Assembly: GCF_040219215.1 (NCBI RefSeq) | Contig: NZ_JAVJSX010000022.1 | Coordinates: forward strand, 186,001 to 250,000 | DNA length: 64,000 bases | Direction: 5' to 3' | Source: Thalassobaculum_A sp040219215 | GTDB lineage: Bacteria > Pseudomonadota > Alphaproteobacteria > Thalassobaculales > Thalassobaculaceae | Shown here: positions 7,501 to 16,601 of the stretch, one piece after another | Layout of the letters: every line of letters starts with the position of its first letter | How positions within the stretch are numbered: the stretch's first letter is position 1 | Notes under the pieces: generated by a model | What the model was told of the DNA's origin: nothing | Databases searched by the model: none | The model's input: only the letters and a program-made list of their open reading frames with translations | Program-made: the position numbers and the translations under genes

Positions 7501-10500
7501 ATGAGCATGTCCGAGTTCAGCCTGCTCCGTTCCCGCCGGTTCCTGCCGTTGTTCGTGACCCAGTTCCTGGGAGCGATGAACGACAACGTGTTCAAGAACG
7601 CCTTCGTCATCCTGGTGCTGTACGGAATGGCGGACATCGGCGGCCAGCACGCCCAGGTCCTGGTAACGGTCGCCGCCGGCATCTTCATCCTTCCGTACTT
7701 CCTGTTCTCGGCAACCGCCGGGCAGATCGCCGACGCGCAGGAGAAGTCGCGGCTGATCCGCCGCATCAAGCTGGCCGAAATCGCGATCATGACGTTTGGC
7801 GCGGTCGGCCTGCATCTGGGCGACCCGTACCTGCTGCTCGGCGTGCTGTTCCTGATGGGGGCGCAGTCGGCGTTCTTCGGGCCGGTGAAATACGGAATCC
7901 TGCCGAACCACCTCGCCGAGAACGAGTTGGTCGGCGGCAACGGCCTGATCGAGGCCGGTACGTTCCTGGCAATCCTGGTCGGCACGATCGCGGGCGGGCT
8001 ACTGATCCTGCGCGCCGAGGGTTTGGTCACCGTCTCGGTTGTTCTGCTGGTCCTGGCAGTCGCCGGCTGGTTGGCCAGTCGGTCGATCCCGGTCGCCGAA
8101 CCCGATACGCCGGATCTGAAGATAAACCCGAATGTGATGGCCGAGACGGCTCGCATCATCCGCCACGCCGGGCACAACCGGACGCTGTTCCTGACGATCC
8201 TCGGGCTGTCCTGGTTCTGGCTGGTCGGCGCAACCTTCCTGTCGCAGTTCCCGACCCTGGCGAACGCGGTGCTGGGCGCCGATGAGGGCGTGGTAACGCT
8301 GTTCCTGGTCGCGTTCTCGGTCGGTATCGCCATAGGGTCGCTAGGCTGCAACGCCCTGCTGAAGGGCGAGGTTTCGGCACGCTATGTTCCGCTCGCCGCG
8401 ATCGCCATGACGGTCTTCATCGCCGACCTTTGTCTGGCACTGCAGGGGCGTGTGCCGGGCGAAACGACGATCGGCGCCGCCGCTTTCCTGTCGGCGCCGG
8501 GCAACTGGCGCATCCTGGCCGACCTGGTCGGGATGGCGATCGCCGGCGGGCTGTACAGCGTTCCGCTGTTCGCGATGCTGCAAGCCCGCAGCGAGCCGGA
8601 GCACCGGTCGCGAAACATCGCCGCCAACAACATCATCAACGCGCTTTTCATGGTGGTGGGCGCCATCTGGGCCGCACTGATGCTGGCCTACGGCCTCTCG
8701 GTGATCACGGTCTTCGCGTCGCTCGCCGCCGTCAACGCGGTCGTCGCCGTCTACATCTGCGGCCTGCTGCCGGGCGAACTGACGAAGAGCCTGTTCGCGA
8801 TCGTGCTCCGCCTGCTGTTCCGGGTGCGGATCAACGGTCTTGCCGACTACCGGCGCGCCGGGGCGCGGGCGGTGGTGGTCGCGAACCACGTCTCATTCCT
8901 GGACGGTCTTCTGCTGGCGGTGTTCCTGCCCGGAAAGCCGCTGTTCGCTGTTGATACCTATGTCGCGCAACGCTGGTGGGCCCGGCCGTTCCTGGCATTG
9001 ATCCGAGTGTTCACGGTCGACCCGGGCAATCCGTTCGCCACCAAGGCGCTGGTGAAGGAAGTGCGCGACGGCAATCATCTGGTGATCTTTCCGGAGGGCC
9101 GGATCACGGTGACCGGTGCGCTGATGAAGGTCCACGAAGGCCCCGGCATGATCGCCGACAAGGCGGACGCCGACCTGATCCCGGTCCGGATCGACGGCGC
9201 CGAGGTCAGCATCTTCTCCCGGATGAAAGGGAAGCTGCGCCGCCGGCTGTTCCCGCGCATCACCATCACCGTGCTGGAACCGCGGCGTTTCCATATCCCC
9301 GAGGAGGCGCGTGGTCGCAGCCGGCGCCGGATCGCCGGCAACCAGCTCTACGACGTCATGTCGGAGATGATGTTCGAGACCCGCGACCGCGACGAAACCC
9401 TGTTCGAAGCGCTGCTCGACGCCCGAAGGGTTCACGGCGGCCGGGCAACCATTCTCGACGACATTGAGCGCAAACCGGCGAACTACAACCGGGTGGTCAC
9501 CGGCGCCCTGGTCCTCGGTCGTAAGCTGGCGCGTCTTACAGAACATGGCGAACGCGTCGGCGTGCTGTTGCCGAACTCGGTCGCTGCCGCGGTCTGCCTG
9601 TTCGCCCTGCTCGGACGGGGGCGGGTTCCGGCGCTGCTCAACTTCTCAGCAGGGCCGCGCAATATCACGGCCGCGACCCGCACCGCCACGCTGCGCATCG
9701 TTCTTACCTCGCGCCGGTTCATCGAGCTCGGCAAGCTTCATGAACTGGTCGACGCCATTGAGCAGGAAGCTCGGGTCGTCTACCTGGAGGACATCCGCGA
9801 CAGCGTCAGTGGCCTGGACAAACTGCGTGGCCTGATCGAGCGGCCGTTTGCCCGCGCCGTTCACCGACGGAGCAAGGTCGGCGCCGACGACCCTGCGGTC
9901 GTGCTGTTCACCTCCGGCTCGGAGGGCCTGCCCAAGGGCGTCGTGCTCAGCCATGCGAATCTGCTGGCGAACCGTCATCAGTTGGCCGCCCGGGTCGACT
10001 TCAGCCCGACCGACACTGTGTTCAACGCCTTGCCGATCTTCCACTCGTTCGGCCTGACCGGTGGGCTGATCCTGCCGATGCTGTCGGGAGTGCGGTCGTT
10101 CCTCTATCCCTCGCCGCTGCACTACCGGATCGTGCCGGCACTGGCCTACGACACCAACGCGACCATCCTGTTCGGCACCGCCACCTTCCTTGCAGGCTAT
10201 GCCAGGCTGGCTCACGCCTACGACTTCTTCAACGTCCGCTACGTGTTCGCGGGCGCCGAGAAGGTGAAGGACGAAACCCGCCGGATCTGGGCGGACAAGT
10301 TCGGGCTTCGCATACTGGAGGGCTACGGCGCCACCGAGACGGCCCCGGTGATCTCGGTCAACACCCCGATGCACTATCGGGCCGGCACTGTCGGCCGCTT
10401 GGTGCCGGGCCTTGCCGCCACGCTGGAGGCCGTCCCGGGGGTTGAGGCCGGCGGGCGGCTGTCGGTGCTCGGTCCGAATGTCATGCTGGGGTATCTGCTG

Positions 10501-10935
10501 GCCGACCACCCGGGAGAACTGCAGCCGACAGGCGGCACTTACGATACCGGCGACATCGTCGCCATCGACGACGAGGGTTTCCTGAAAATCCTTGGACGGG
10601 CCAAACGCTTCGCCAAGATCGCCGGCGAGATGGTGTCGCTCGGCTCGGTCGAAGACCTCGCTGCCCGTGCATGGCCGGAGCACGCCCACGCAGTGATAGC
10701 AGTACCCGATGATCGAAAAGGCGAGCAGCTGGTCCTTCTGACAACCCGTCCAGACGCGACGCGCGACGTCCTGCTGGAGGCCGCCCGAGCCGGTGGAATT
10801 CCTGAACTTTCGGTACCGCGGCAAATTTTGACAACCGATGGCATTCCCCTGCTCGGTACCGGCAAGACCGACTATCCCGCCGTTGCCGAAATGGTTCACG
10901 AACGGCTCGGAACACCCAAAACGGGAGAATCGTAA
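7501..10935 (+). CDS. aas: Tri-domain lysophospholipid transporter / acyltransferase / acyl-ACP synthetase (LplT-Aas fusion)
   Basis: 1144 residues from ATG 7501. Three parts can be read. Residues about 5-410 are an MFS-type LplT flippase (LLRSRRFLPLFVTQFLGAMN, KYGILPNHLAENELVGGNG). Residues about 430-610 are a PlsC acyltransferase with the HX4D motif NHVSFLDGLLL and FPEGRITVTG. Residues about 640-1140 are an AMP-forming acyl-ACP synthetase (VLFTSGSEGLPKGVVLSH, EGYGATETAPV, YDTGDIVAIDDEGFLKILGR). In E. coli LplT and Aas are separate; they bring lysophosphatidylethanolamine inward and re-acylate it. Fusion of all three is common in proteobacteria. Control by the palindrome in its promoter is inferred. 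Confidence 0.93.
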   Translation: MSMSEFSLLRSRRFLPLFVTQFLGAMNDNVFKNAFVILVLYGMADIGGQHAQVLVTVAAGIFILPYFLFSATAGQIADAQEKSRLIRRIKLAEIAIMTFGAVGLHLGDPYLLLGVLFLMGAQSAFFGPVKYGILPNHLAENELVGGNGLIEAGTFLAILVGTIAGGLLILRAEGLVTVSVVLLVLAVAGWLASRSIPVAEPDTPDLKINPNVMAETARIIRHAGHNRTLFLTILGLSWFWLVGATFLSQFPTLANAVLGADEGVVTLFLVAFSVGIAIGSLGCNALLKGEVSARYVPLAAIAMTVFIADLCLALQGRVPGETTIGAAAFLSAPGNWRILADLVGMAIAGGLYSVPLFAMLQARSEPEHRSRNIAANNIINALFMVVGAIWAALMLAYGLSVITVFASLAAVNAVVAVYICGLLPGELTKSLFAIVLRLLFRVRINGLADYRRAGARAVVVANHVSFLDGLLLAVFLPGKPLFAVDTYVAQRWWARPFLALIRVFTVDPGNPFATKALVKEVRDGNHLVIFPEGRITVTGALMKVHEGPGMIADKADADLIPVRIDGAEVSIFSRMKGKLRRRLFPRITITVLEPRRFHIPEEARGRSRRRIAGNQLYDVMSEMMFETRDRDETLFEALLDARRVHGGRATILDDIERKPANYNRVVTGALVLGRKLARLTEHGERVGVLLPNSVAAAVCLFALLGRGRVPALLNFSAGPRNITAATRTATLRIVLTSRRFIELGKLHELVDAIEQEARVVYLEDIRDSVSGLDKLRGLIERPFARAVHRRSKVGADDPAVVLFTSGSEGLPKGVVLSHANLLANRHQLAARVDFSPTDTVFNALPIFHSFGLTGGLILPMLSGVRSFLYPSPLHYRIVPALAYDTNATILFGTATFLAGYARLAHAYDFFNVRYVFAGAEKVKDETRRIWADKFGLRILEGYGATETAPVISVNTPMHYRAGTVGRLVPGLAATLEAVPGVEAGGRLSVLGPNVMLGYLLADHPGELQPTGGTYDTGDIVAIDDEGFLKILGRAKRFAKIAGEMVSLGSVEDLAARAWPEHAHAVIAVPDDRKGEQLVLLTTRPDATRDVLLEAARAGGIPELSVPRQILTTDGIPLLGTGKTDYPAVAEMVHERLGTPKTGES

Positions 10936-11061
10936 CCAAATGTCATTTGCCGCAGGACCAGCAGCCGTTAGCATTTTCTTCAGGGGTTAAAGACTAGAGT
11001 GCGGGATTGCCCGATCGCCACGGGTTGGCGCTCATGTAACCGCATTGCTGAGGACTGAACG

Positions 11062-13482
11062 ATGCCCTCTGGGGGCTCAATGCCCACTCGATCGTTAACG
11101 GCGCGGCTGATGGCGTGGACCGCCGTCGTATCGCTGACGCTGTTCATCGTGGTGCTGTCGATCAGTCTTGAGATGACCATCCGTCACGCCTGGACACGCG
11201 CCGACAAAGCGATCACGGATAATCTCGACGCGGTGCAGGGTGCTGCCGAAGAGGCGATGTGGACCTTCAATCTCCAGCAGGCGACGCGGCTGGTGCAAGG
11301 TCTCGCCGGCGGCGAGTTCATACGGACCGCGATCCTGATCGACTCCCAGGGCGACCATGTTGCGGAGGCCGCACGCAACGTTGGCCAGGGGGACTGGCTC
11401 AGCCGGTCGCTGCTTACACGCGACCGTCCGGACCTCGCGCGCAATCAGACACTGATTCGCCAGGGAACGCTGGACGGCGAGGCTGACCAGCCGGTTGGCA
11501 CGCTTGCCCTGCAGCCGGACTACACCGCGCTCCATGCGCTGGTTCTGGAGCAGTTCATCAAGGCTGTCTGGGCGGTCAGCCTGCTGGGGCTGGTCCTGAC
11601 GGTGTCGATCTTCGTGATCGCCCTGCTGACCACCGCACGCCCACTGCGTCGGCTGGCCGCAACGATCCGCGAGATCGGCGGGTCGCTTAACCCTGGCGCA
11701 TTGATGGCGGGCGACCTGATCAACCGGGACGACGAGATCGGACAGGTCGCGCGCGCCTTCCTCTCCACCGTACGGGACCTCGCGCATCGGACCCAGGAGT
11801 CCGAGGACGCGCAGACCAAGCTCCAGAACATCCTGGATGGCTCGATTCAGGCGATTGCGGTCCATCGCAATTTCAAGCTGCTGTTCGCCAACGATGCGGC
11901 GGCACGCATGTTCGGATACGCCGATGCCGCCGAAATGCTCGACGAGTGCGATTTTCGCCAAACGTTTGCGAACGCAGCCGACGGATCGCCGGAAGGCTTC
12001 GTCGACCTGCTCACGCGGGACGACATGGACGAGGCGCACCTGCTGACGCGGCCCCGCCTGCGCCGCGACGGCACCCGCTTTCTGGCCGAGATCGCCGCCC
12101 GCAAGATCCGCTGGAAAGGCGAATGGGCGGTCCAGACGGCGCTGATCGATGTCACCGCCCGGGTTCGGGCCGAACAGGAACTGCGCGACCTCGCCACCCG
12201 CGACGCCCTCACGCACCTGCCGAACAAGGCGCTGTTCCTGGAGCAGCTCAGCTTTGTTCTGCGCGACGCCCGCCCGGGTCGCCTGGGCATCCTGTTCATC
12301 AACGTCAACCGCATGACCGGGTTCAACGACGCCCTCGGACTGGCCGGCGGCGACGAGTTGCTGCGACAGATCGGCGAGCGCCTGCGGTCACAGCTCTCCG
12401 GCCGGTCAGTGATCGCCAAGTTCCCCGGCGACAAGTTCGCGGTCCTGATGCACAACATCGACGATGAGAGTGATCTGATCGCGCTCGCCCAACGCTTCGA
12501 CGATCTGCTGCAAGCTCGTTTCAACATCGGTGGCGAGAAGGTACAGACCACCCTTTCCTACGGTGCGGCGGTCTGGCCGTTCGACGGCCGCAACGCCGAA
12601 GAACTGACATTGTCGGCCGAACGGGCCTGTGTGAGCGCCAATGTGCGCCGCGCGCGCGAGGTGGTGTTCTCCGACCAGTCGATGAACATCGAGGCCTCCC
12701 GGCGCTATGAGATCGAACGCCGCCTGGCGGAAGCCCTGACGAACGGAACCCTGGAGGTTCACTATCAGCCCAAGGTCAGGGCGAGCGACGGGCGTCTGGT
12801 TGGAGCCGAGGCACTGATCCGGTGGCCGAACGCCGACAATACCTACATATCACCGGCCGAATTCATCCCCGTCGCCGAGTCGACCGGCCAGATCCTCGAC
12901 GTCGGCCGGTTCGTGATCCGTCAGGTTTGTGCCGACCAGGAACGTCTGGCGCGCGAGACCGGCCTGATGGTTCCGGTCGCGGTCAACGTCTCGGCCATCC
13001 AGTTCCAGAACGACGATATGCTGCGCACGGCGCGCCAGGCGCTGGAGGCCCACCGCATCCCGCCGTCCGCGCTGCAGTTCGAAGTGACGGAAAGCGCCAC
13101 GATGGACCAGATCGACGAGGTGATTCCGATGCTTGCGGGGCTTCGGACCTTCGGCATCCAGATCGCGATCGACGATTTCGGCACCGGTTACTCGTCACTC
13201 AGTCATCTCAAGCGGTTGCCGATCGACTACCTGAAGCTGGACCGCAGCTTCACGCGCGACGTGCTCGGCGACGACGGACGCTCGATCGCCTCCGCCATCG
13301 TCGGGCTCGGCCACGCCCTCAACCTGAAGGTCATCGCCGAAGGCGTCGAGACCGAGGACGAAGCGGAAGCCTTGCGTCGCCTGGGGTATGACGAGTTCCA
13401 GGGCTACCTGTTCGCCCGCCCGATCCCCATCACCGAGTACCAGGCTTGGATTCTCGCTCAACGGGTGACCGGGAGGAGTTAA
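11062..13482 (+). CDS. Membrane sensor with HAMP, PAS, degenerate GGDEF and EAL domains (probable c-di-GMP phosphodiesterase)
   Basis: 806 residues. Helix 1 about residues 15-36, a periplasmic sensor of about 125 residues, helix 2 about 160-185, HAMP to about 250, PAS about 255-370, GGDEF about 380-540 and EAL about 555-800. The GGDEF active-site loop reads FPGDKF instead of GGDEF, so cyclase activity is unlikely. EAL motifs are intact: GAEALIRW, EVTESA, IDDFGTGYSSLSHLKRLPID, LKLDRSF and VIAEGVET. This predicts c-di-GMP hydrolysis gated by a periplasmic signal, with the GGDEF domain perhaps binding GTP as an allosteric site. Monocistronic. Confidence 0.93.
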   Translation: MPSGGSMPTRSLTARLMAWTAVVSLTLFIVVLSISLEMTIRHAWTRADKAITDNLDAVQGAAEEAMWTFNLQQATRLVQGLAGGEFIRTAILIDSQGDHVAEAARNVGQGDWLSRSLLTRDRPDLARNQTLIRQGTLDGEADQPVGTLALQPDYTALHALVLEQFIKAVWAVSLLGLVLTVSIFVIALLTTARPLRRLAATIREIGGSLNPGALMAGDLINRDDEIGQVARAFLSTVRDLAHRTQESEDAQTKLQNILDGSIQAIAVHRNFKLLFANDAAARMFGYADAAEMLDECDFRQTFANAADGSPEGFVDLLTRDDMDEAHLLTRPRLRRDGTRFLAEIAARKIRWKGEWAVQTALIDVTARVRAEQELRDLATRDALTHLPNKALFLEQLSFVLRDARPGRLGILFINVNRMTGFNDALGLAGGDELLRQIGERLRSQLSGRSVIAKFPGDKFAVLMHNIDDESDLIALAQRFDDLLQARFNIGGEKVQTTLSYGAAVWPFDGRNAEELTLSAERACVSANVRRAREVVFSDQSMNIEASRRYEIERRLAEALTNGTLEVHYQPKVRASDGRLVGAEALIRWPNADNTYISPAEFIPVAESTGQILDVGRFVIRQVCADQERLARETGLMVPVAVNVSAIQFQNDDMLRTARQALEAHRIPPSALQFEVTESATMDQIDEVIPMLAGLRTFGIQIAIDDFGTGYSSLSHLKRLPIDYLKLDRSFTRDVLGDDGRSIASAIVGLGHALNLKVIAEGVETEDEAEALRRLGYDEFQGYLFARPIPITEYQAWILAQRVTGRS
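13441..13457. repeat. Left copy of an imperfect direct repeat flanking the scar
   Basis: CAGGCTTGGATTCTCGC here and CAGGCTTGGATCTCGC at 13691-13706 differ by one T. They bracket the gene-remnant region. The left copy lies inside the last codons of the EAL gene. It may be a trace of an insertion or a coincidence. Confidence 0.4.
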
Positions 13483-13500
13483 CTCGCCGGCGCCGGCGAG
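13483..13500 (+). terminator. Possible terminator stem after the GGDEF/EAL gene
   Basis: CTCGCCGGCGCCGGCGAG is a perfect 18-bp palindrome that starts at the base after the TAA stop. It could fold into a short GC stem, but no T-tract follows. Confidence 0.35.
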
Positions 13501-13513
13501 CGCCTTGGCAGCG

Positions 13514-13559
13514 TCAGATCGCCGTTCGCAGGTGATAGCTTTTCGGCCGGGTCAGCGCC
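13514..13559 (-). pseudogene. Remnant of the 3' end of an aldehyde dehydrogenase gene
   Basis: Read on the minus strand this encodes ALTRPKSYHLRTAI and then an in-frame TGA. The intact aldehyde dehydrogenase at 20036-21427 ends ALTRPKSFHLRTKL, so 11 of 14 residues match. Over 13527-13558 against 20049-20080, 29 of 32 bases match. Similarity stops abruptly at about 13559, where a piece of an MFS gene on the opposite strand begins. The rest of the gene is gone. Confidence 0.75.
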
Positions 13560-13676
13560 ACCCTCGCGGTGTTCGCCGTGGTCCCGTCACCAGCCCTCGG
13601 CGCGCAGTCCGCAACCGTCGCCCTGGTCTCCCAGGGGTTGATCGCCATCCTCCTGACCCGTCGATGGTGGCGGTAG
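13560..13676 (+). pseudogene. Remnant of an MFS transporter gene (internal piece plus C-terminus)
   Basis: In one plus-strand frame, TLAVFAVVPS (13560-13589) resembles SLIVFAAAPS of the intact MFS protein encoded at 21553-22791. After two codons, LGAQSATVALVSQGL plus IAILLTRRWWR runs to a TAG at 13674-13676. This matches the intact C-terminus LGAQSATIALAVQGL plus LALLLTRRWWR at 21 of 26 residues. About 60 codons between the two pieces are missing, and everything upstream is lost. Order and orientation relative to the adjoining dehydrogenase remnant equal those of the intact locus. Confidence 0.75.
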
Positions 13677-13690
13677 ATCGGCTAGCGTTG

Positions 13691-13706
13691 CAGGCTTGGA
13701 TCTCGC
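13691..13706. repeat. Right copy of the imperfect direct repeat flanking the scar
   Basis: CAGGCTTGGATCTCGC; its partner with one extra T is at 13441-13457. It lies just after the MFS remnant and before the YdeI-like gene. Confidence 0.4.
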
Positions 13707-13758
13707 CCCCCAGCTAAGTCGGACAATTTTCGACTTCGACGACCGGAGTGAGCCCCCG

Positions 13759-14346
13759 ATGACCGACGCCGATCCCAAGGTGGAAGCCTTCTTCAAGACC
13801 GCAAAGCAGTGGCGCGACGAGCTCGCAGCTCTGCGGGCGATCCTCCACTCGTCTCAACTCACCGAAGAGTTCAAGTGGCGCTCGCCCTGCTACACCTTCC
13901 AGGGCGGCAACGTCGTGGCGATGTGGGGACTAAAGGCGAGCTGCGCCCTCGCCTTCTTCAAGGGTGCACTGATGAAGGATCCAGCCGGGATCCTGGAGGC
14001 GCCGGGCGAGAACTCCCGGTCGATGCGCACTATCAAGTTCGCCGGCATGGCGGAGATCGAGAGTTTGGAAGGCACCGTCCGGCGCTATGTCGACGAGGCC
14101 ATCGAGGTCGAAAAATCCGGCCTCAGGGTCGAGTTCAGGAAGGATGACCTGGAGTTTCCCGACGAGTTGGCCGATCGACTGGACGCCGATCCGGGCCTGA
14201 GGGCCGCTTTCGAGGCGCTGACGCCCGGCCGGCGAAGGGGATATGTCCTCCATTTCTCGCAACCCAAGCAGTCGAAGACCCGGGCCTCGCGGATCGAGAG
14301 GGCTGTGCCGCGAATCCTTGACGGCAAGGGCATGCACGACCGTTGA
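13759..14346 (+). CDS. YdeI/OmdA-like protein (DUF1801 domain)
   Basis: 195 residues from the ATG at 13759 (TDADPKVEAFFKTAKQWRDE). The N-terminal 120 residues are a DUF1801 domain (TEEFKWRSPCYTFQGGNVVAMWGLKASCALAFFKG is split across residues 34-68). The C-terminal part GLRAAFEALTPGRRRGYVLH and a basic tail match the OmdA/YdeI appendage. Relatives such as B. subtilis YdeI have been linked to tolerance of cationic peptides, but the biochemical role is unknown. It stands alone after the remnant scar. Confidence 0.85.
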   Translation: MTDADPKVEAFFKTAKQWRDELAALRAILHSSQLTEEFKWRSPCYTFQGGNVVAMWGLKASCALAFFKGALMKDPAGILEAPGENSRSMRTIKFAGMAEIESLEGTVRRYVDEAIEVEKSGLRVEFRKDDLEFPDELADRLDADPGLRAAFEALTPGRRRGYVLHFSQPKQSKTRASRIERAVPRILDGKGMHDR

Positions 14347-14462
14347 GCCGCAGACGGCTCTGGCCGTGCTCTAAGGCTTCGGGACCGTATGCGCAGCGCC
14401 TCGATGAGCGCCTCAAGACAAGACTTCAGAGCACCAAGCCCCGCAGACACGACAAGCTAGGT

Positions 14463-15536
14463 TCATTCATTGGCGCTATGAATCGACGCCACGACGGCGT
14501 CCGTGACCTGCTTCGTCGTCGCGATGCCGCCGACGTCAGGGGTGCAGATTCCAGCGGCACAGACCCGCTCGACGGCGCGCATCAGCCGTTCGGCCGCCTC
14601 CGGCTCACCGAGATGCTCGAGCATCTGCGCGGCGGTCCAGAATGCCGCGACCGGGTTGGCGATGCCTTTGCCGGTGATGTCGAAGGCCGAGCCGTGGATC
14701 GGCTCGAACATGGAAGGGAAGCGGCGTTCGGGATCAATGTTCGCCGTTGGCGCGACGCCAAGACTGCCGGCCAATGCGCCAGCGAGGTCGGACAGGATGT
14801 CGGCGTGCAGGTTGGTCGCGACGATCGTGTCGAGCGACCGCGGCTTCTGGGTCATCCGCACGGTCATCGCGTCGACCAGCATCTTGTCCCAGATCACGTC
14901 CGGATACTCCTGCGCGACTTCCGCCGCGATCTCGTCCCACATGACCATTCCATGACGCTGGGCATTCGACTTGGTCACCACGGTCAGCAGCTTGCGAGGA
15001 CGCGACTGCGCCAGCTTGAAGGCGTAGCGCATGATCCGCGTCACGCCGACGCGGGTGAAGATTGCGACCTCGGTGCCGACCTCCTCGGGCAACCCGCGAT
15101 GCGCGCGGCCGCCGTGACCTGAGTACTCGCCCTCGGAGTTCTCGCGGACAATCACCCAGTCGAGGTCTCCAGGACCTGCGTCGCGCAATGGTGACATGAT
15201 CCCGGGAATGATCCGGGTCGGACGGACGTTGGCGTACTGGTCGAAACCCTGGCAGATGCGCAGACGCAGGCCCCAAAGCGTGATGTGGTCAGGGACATCG
15301 GGCGCACCGACGGCACCGAAATAGATCGCATCGAACTGCCGCAGACGGTCGAGGCCGTCTTCCGGCATCATCTCTCCGTTCCGGCGGTAGTAGTCCGTTC
15401 CCCAGTCGAACGTCTCGACCTCGAAGCACACGTTCTGCAGTCGGTCAGCAAGTGCCTCCAGGACAGTCCGGCCCGCCTCGATCACTTCCGGCCCGATCCC
15501 GTCCGCGGGAATCGCCGCAATCTTATACTGCTTCAT
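14463..15536 (-). CDS. Tartrate dehydrogenase / D-malate dehydrogenase family enzyme
   Basis: 357 residues starting MKQYKIAAIPADGIGPEVIE. NAD-dependent beta-decarboxylating dehydrogenase of the isopropylmalate/isocitrate superfamily. The substrate loop VRENSEGEYSGHGGR and the metal/catalytic stretches DAMTVRMTQKP, ATNLHADILSDL and EPIHGSAFDITGKGIANP place it with TtuC/YeaU rather than LeuB. It oxidises tartrate or D-malate. It is divergent from a LysR gene, the usual arrangement for a regulator and its target, and a TRAP importer follows that regulator, so the substrate may enter through it. Confidence 0.9.
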   Translation of the reverse strand: MKQYKIAAIPADGIGPEVIEAGRTVLEALADRLQNVCFEVETFDWGTDYYRRNGEMMPEDGLDRLRQFDAIYFGAVGAPDVPDHITLWGLRLRICQGFDQYANVRPTRIIPGIMSPLRDAGPGDLDWVIVRENSEGEYSGHGGRAHRGLPEEVGTEVAIFTRVGVTRIMRYAFKLAQSRPRKLLTVVTKSNAQRHGMVMWDEIAAEVAQEYPDVIWDKMLVDAMTVRMTQKPRSLDTIVATNLHADILSDLAGALAGSLGVAPTANIDPERRFPSMFEPIHGSAFDITGKGIANPVAAFWTAAQMLEHLGEPEAAERLMRAVERVCAAGICTPDVGGIATTKQVTDAVVASIHSANE

Positions 15537-15631
15537 TGTGTCTTGTTCTCCCGGGGTGCCGACTTCGGGTCCATATGCGGGTCGGCGAGGCCCCATCCTT
15601 ACCTCCGTCGTTGCAGGCAGGACAATTTTCA

Positions 15632-15650
15632 GAGAATTATATAAATTATG
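15632..15650. promoter_or_regulatory. Shared AT-rich motif, copy 1 (LysR/dehydrogenase intergenic region)
   Basis: GAGAATTATATAAATTATG lies between the divergent dehydrogenase and LysR genes. The reverse complement of 16602-16620 is CAAAATTATATATATTATG, matching at 16 of 19 positions. In a GC-rich genome this is a good candidate for the LysR binding site and for the promoter core. Confidence 0.55.
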
Positions 15651-15669
15651 TTTATTAAAGAGGTGCCCG

Positions 15670-16584
15670 TTGAACCTCCTGCAACTCCGATGCTTCCTTG
15701 CCGTGGCTGACACGCTGCATTTCGGCAGGGCGGCTCAACGACTCGACATGCTGCCGGCCTCGCTCGGCCGTCACGTTCGTCACCTGGAGGAGGATCTCGG
15801 GACTTCCTTGGTCGCCCGGACCACCCGCAATGTCGCCCTCACGGATGCGGGCGCCTCGCTGGTCGAAGGCGCTCGAGACCTGATCGACCGGGCTGACCGA
15901 CTCGAGCGCGAGTTCCGACAGATGGAGCGAGCCCGGACCCCGGTCCTTCGGGTCGGCGTCATCGACAGCGTGGCTGCGGGCTTGATGCCACAGTTGCTGC
16001 CACATTTCCGATCTGAGCATCCGGGCGTTCGAATCGAACTTGTGGAGCAGAAGACGATACGGCTTCTGCCCAGGCTGTTGTCTGGACGCCTGGACATCGC
16101 TTTCGTCCGACCGCCCGAGGTGCAAGACTCGCGATTGGCTTTTCGCCTGTTGTTCTCCGAGACCCCAGTAGTCGCGCTGCCAACAAGTCACCGGCTCGCC
16201 GGCCAGGCAACGGTTCATATTGCGGAACTGGTCGACGAACCTCTGATCGTGCCCGACCGCGGGTCCAGGCCACACAGCCACGATCTCACCATCAAACTGT
16301 TCCTGCAGTCCGGCTTTACAGCCCGCATCGCCCAGGTTGCCGACGAGAAGCAGACGATCGTCGGCCTGGTCGGCACAGGCATTGGCATCGCCATCGTTCC
16401 ACGATGGACATCGCGCCTAGCCGTGAACGGTGTCCGCTACGTCCCGATCGAGATTGCCCCTGAGGCGCCGTCGTACCGTCTGTCGCTCTCGGCGGCCTGG
16501 TTGAAGGGCGTCAGGGACGGGACCAGAGACCAGTTGATGGATACGCTCGAACGCCATCTCGCAGAATATGCTGCAACCGCCTGA
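15670..16584 (+). CDS. LysR-family transcriptional regulator
   Basis: 304 residues. I place the start at TTG 15670 because AAAGAGG ends seven bases upstream and the protein then begins with the family's NLLQLRCFLAVADTLHFGRA. The winged HTH covers residues 1-60 and the ligand-binding domain begins near residue 92 (TPVLRVGVIDSVAAGLMPQL). It probably controls the divergent tartrate/malate-type dehydrogenase and the downstream TRAP transporter, given the matching motifs at 15632 and 16602. Confidence 0.92.
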   Translation: MNLLQLRCFLAVADTLHFGRAAQRLDMLPASLGRHVRHLEEDLGTSLVARTTRNVALTDAGASLVEGARDLIDRADRLEREFRQMERARTPVLRVGVIDSVAAGLMPQLLPHFRSEHPGVRIELVEQKTIRLLPRLLSGRLDIAFVRPPEVQDSRLAFRLLFSETPVVALPTSHRLAGQATVHIAELVDEPLIVPDRGSRPHSHDLTIKLFLQSGFTARIAQVADEKQTIVGLVGTGIGIAIVPRWTSRLAVNGVRYVPIEIAPEAPSYRLSLSAAWLKGVRDGTRDQLMDTLERHLAEYAATA

Positions 16585-16601
16585 CACACCTCCATTATTT
16601 A

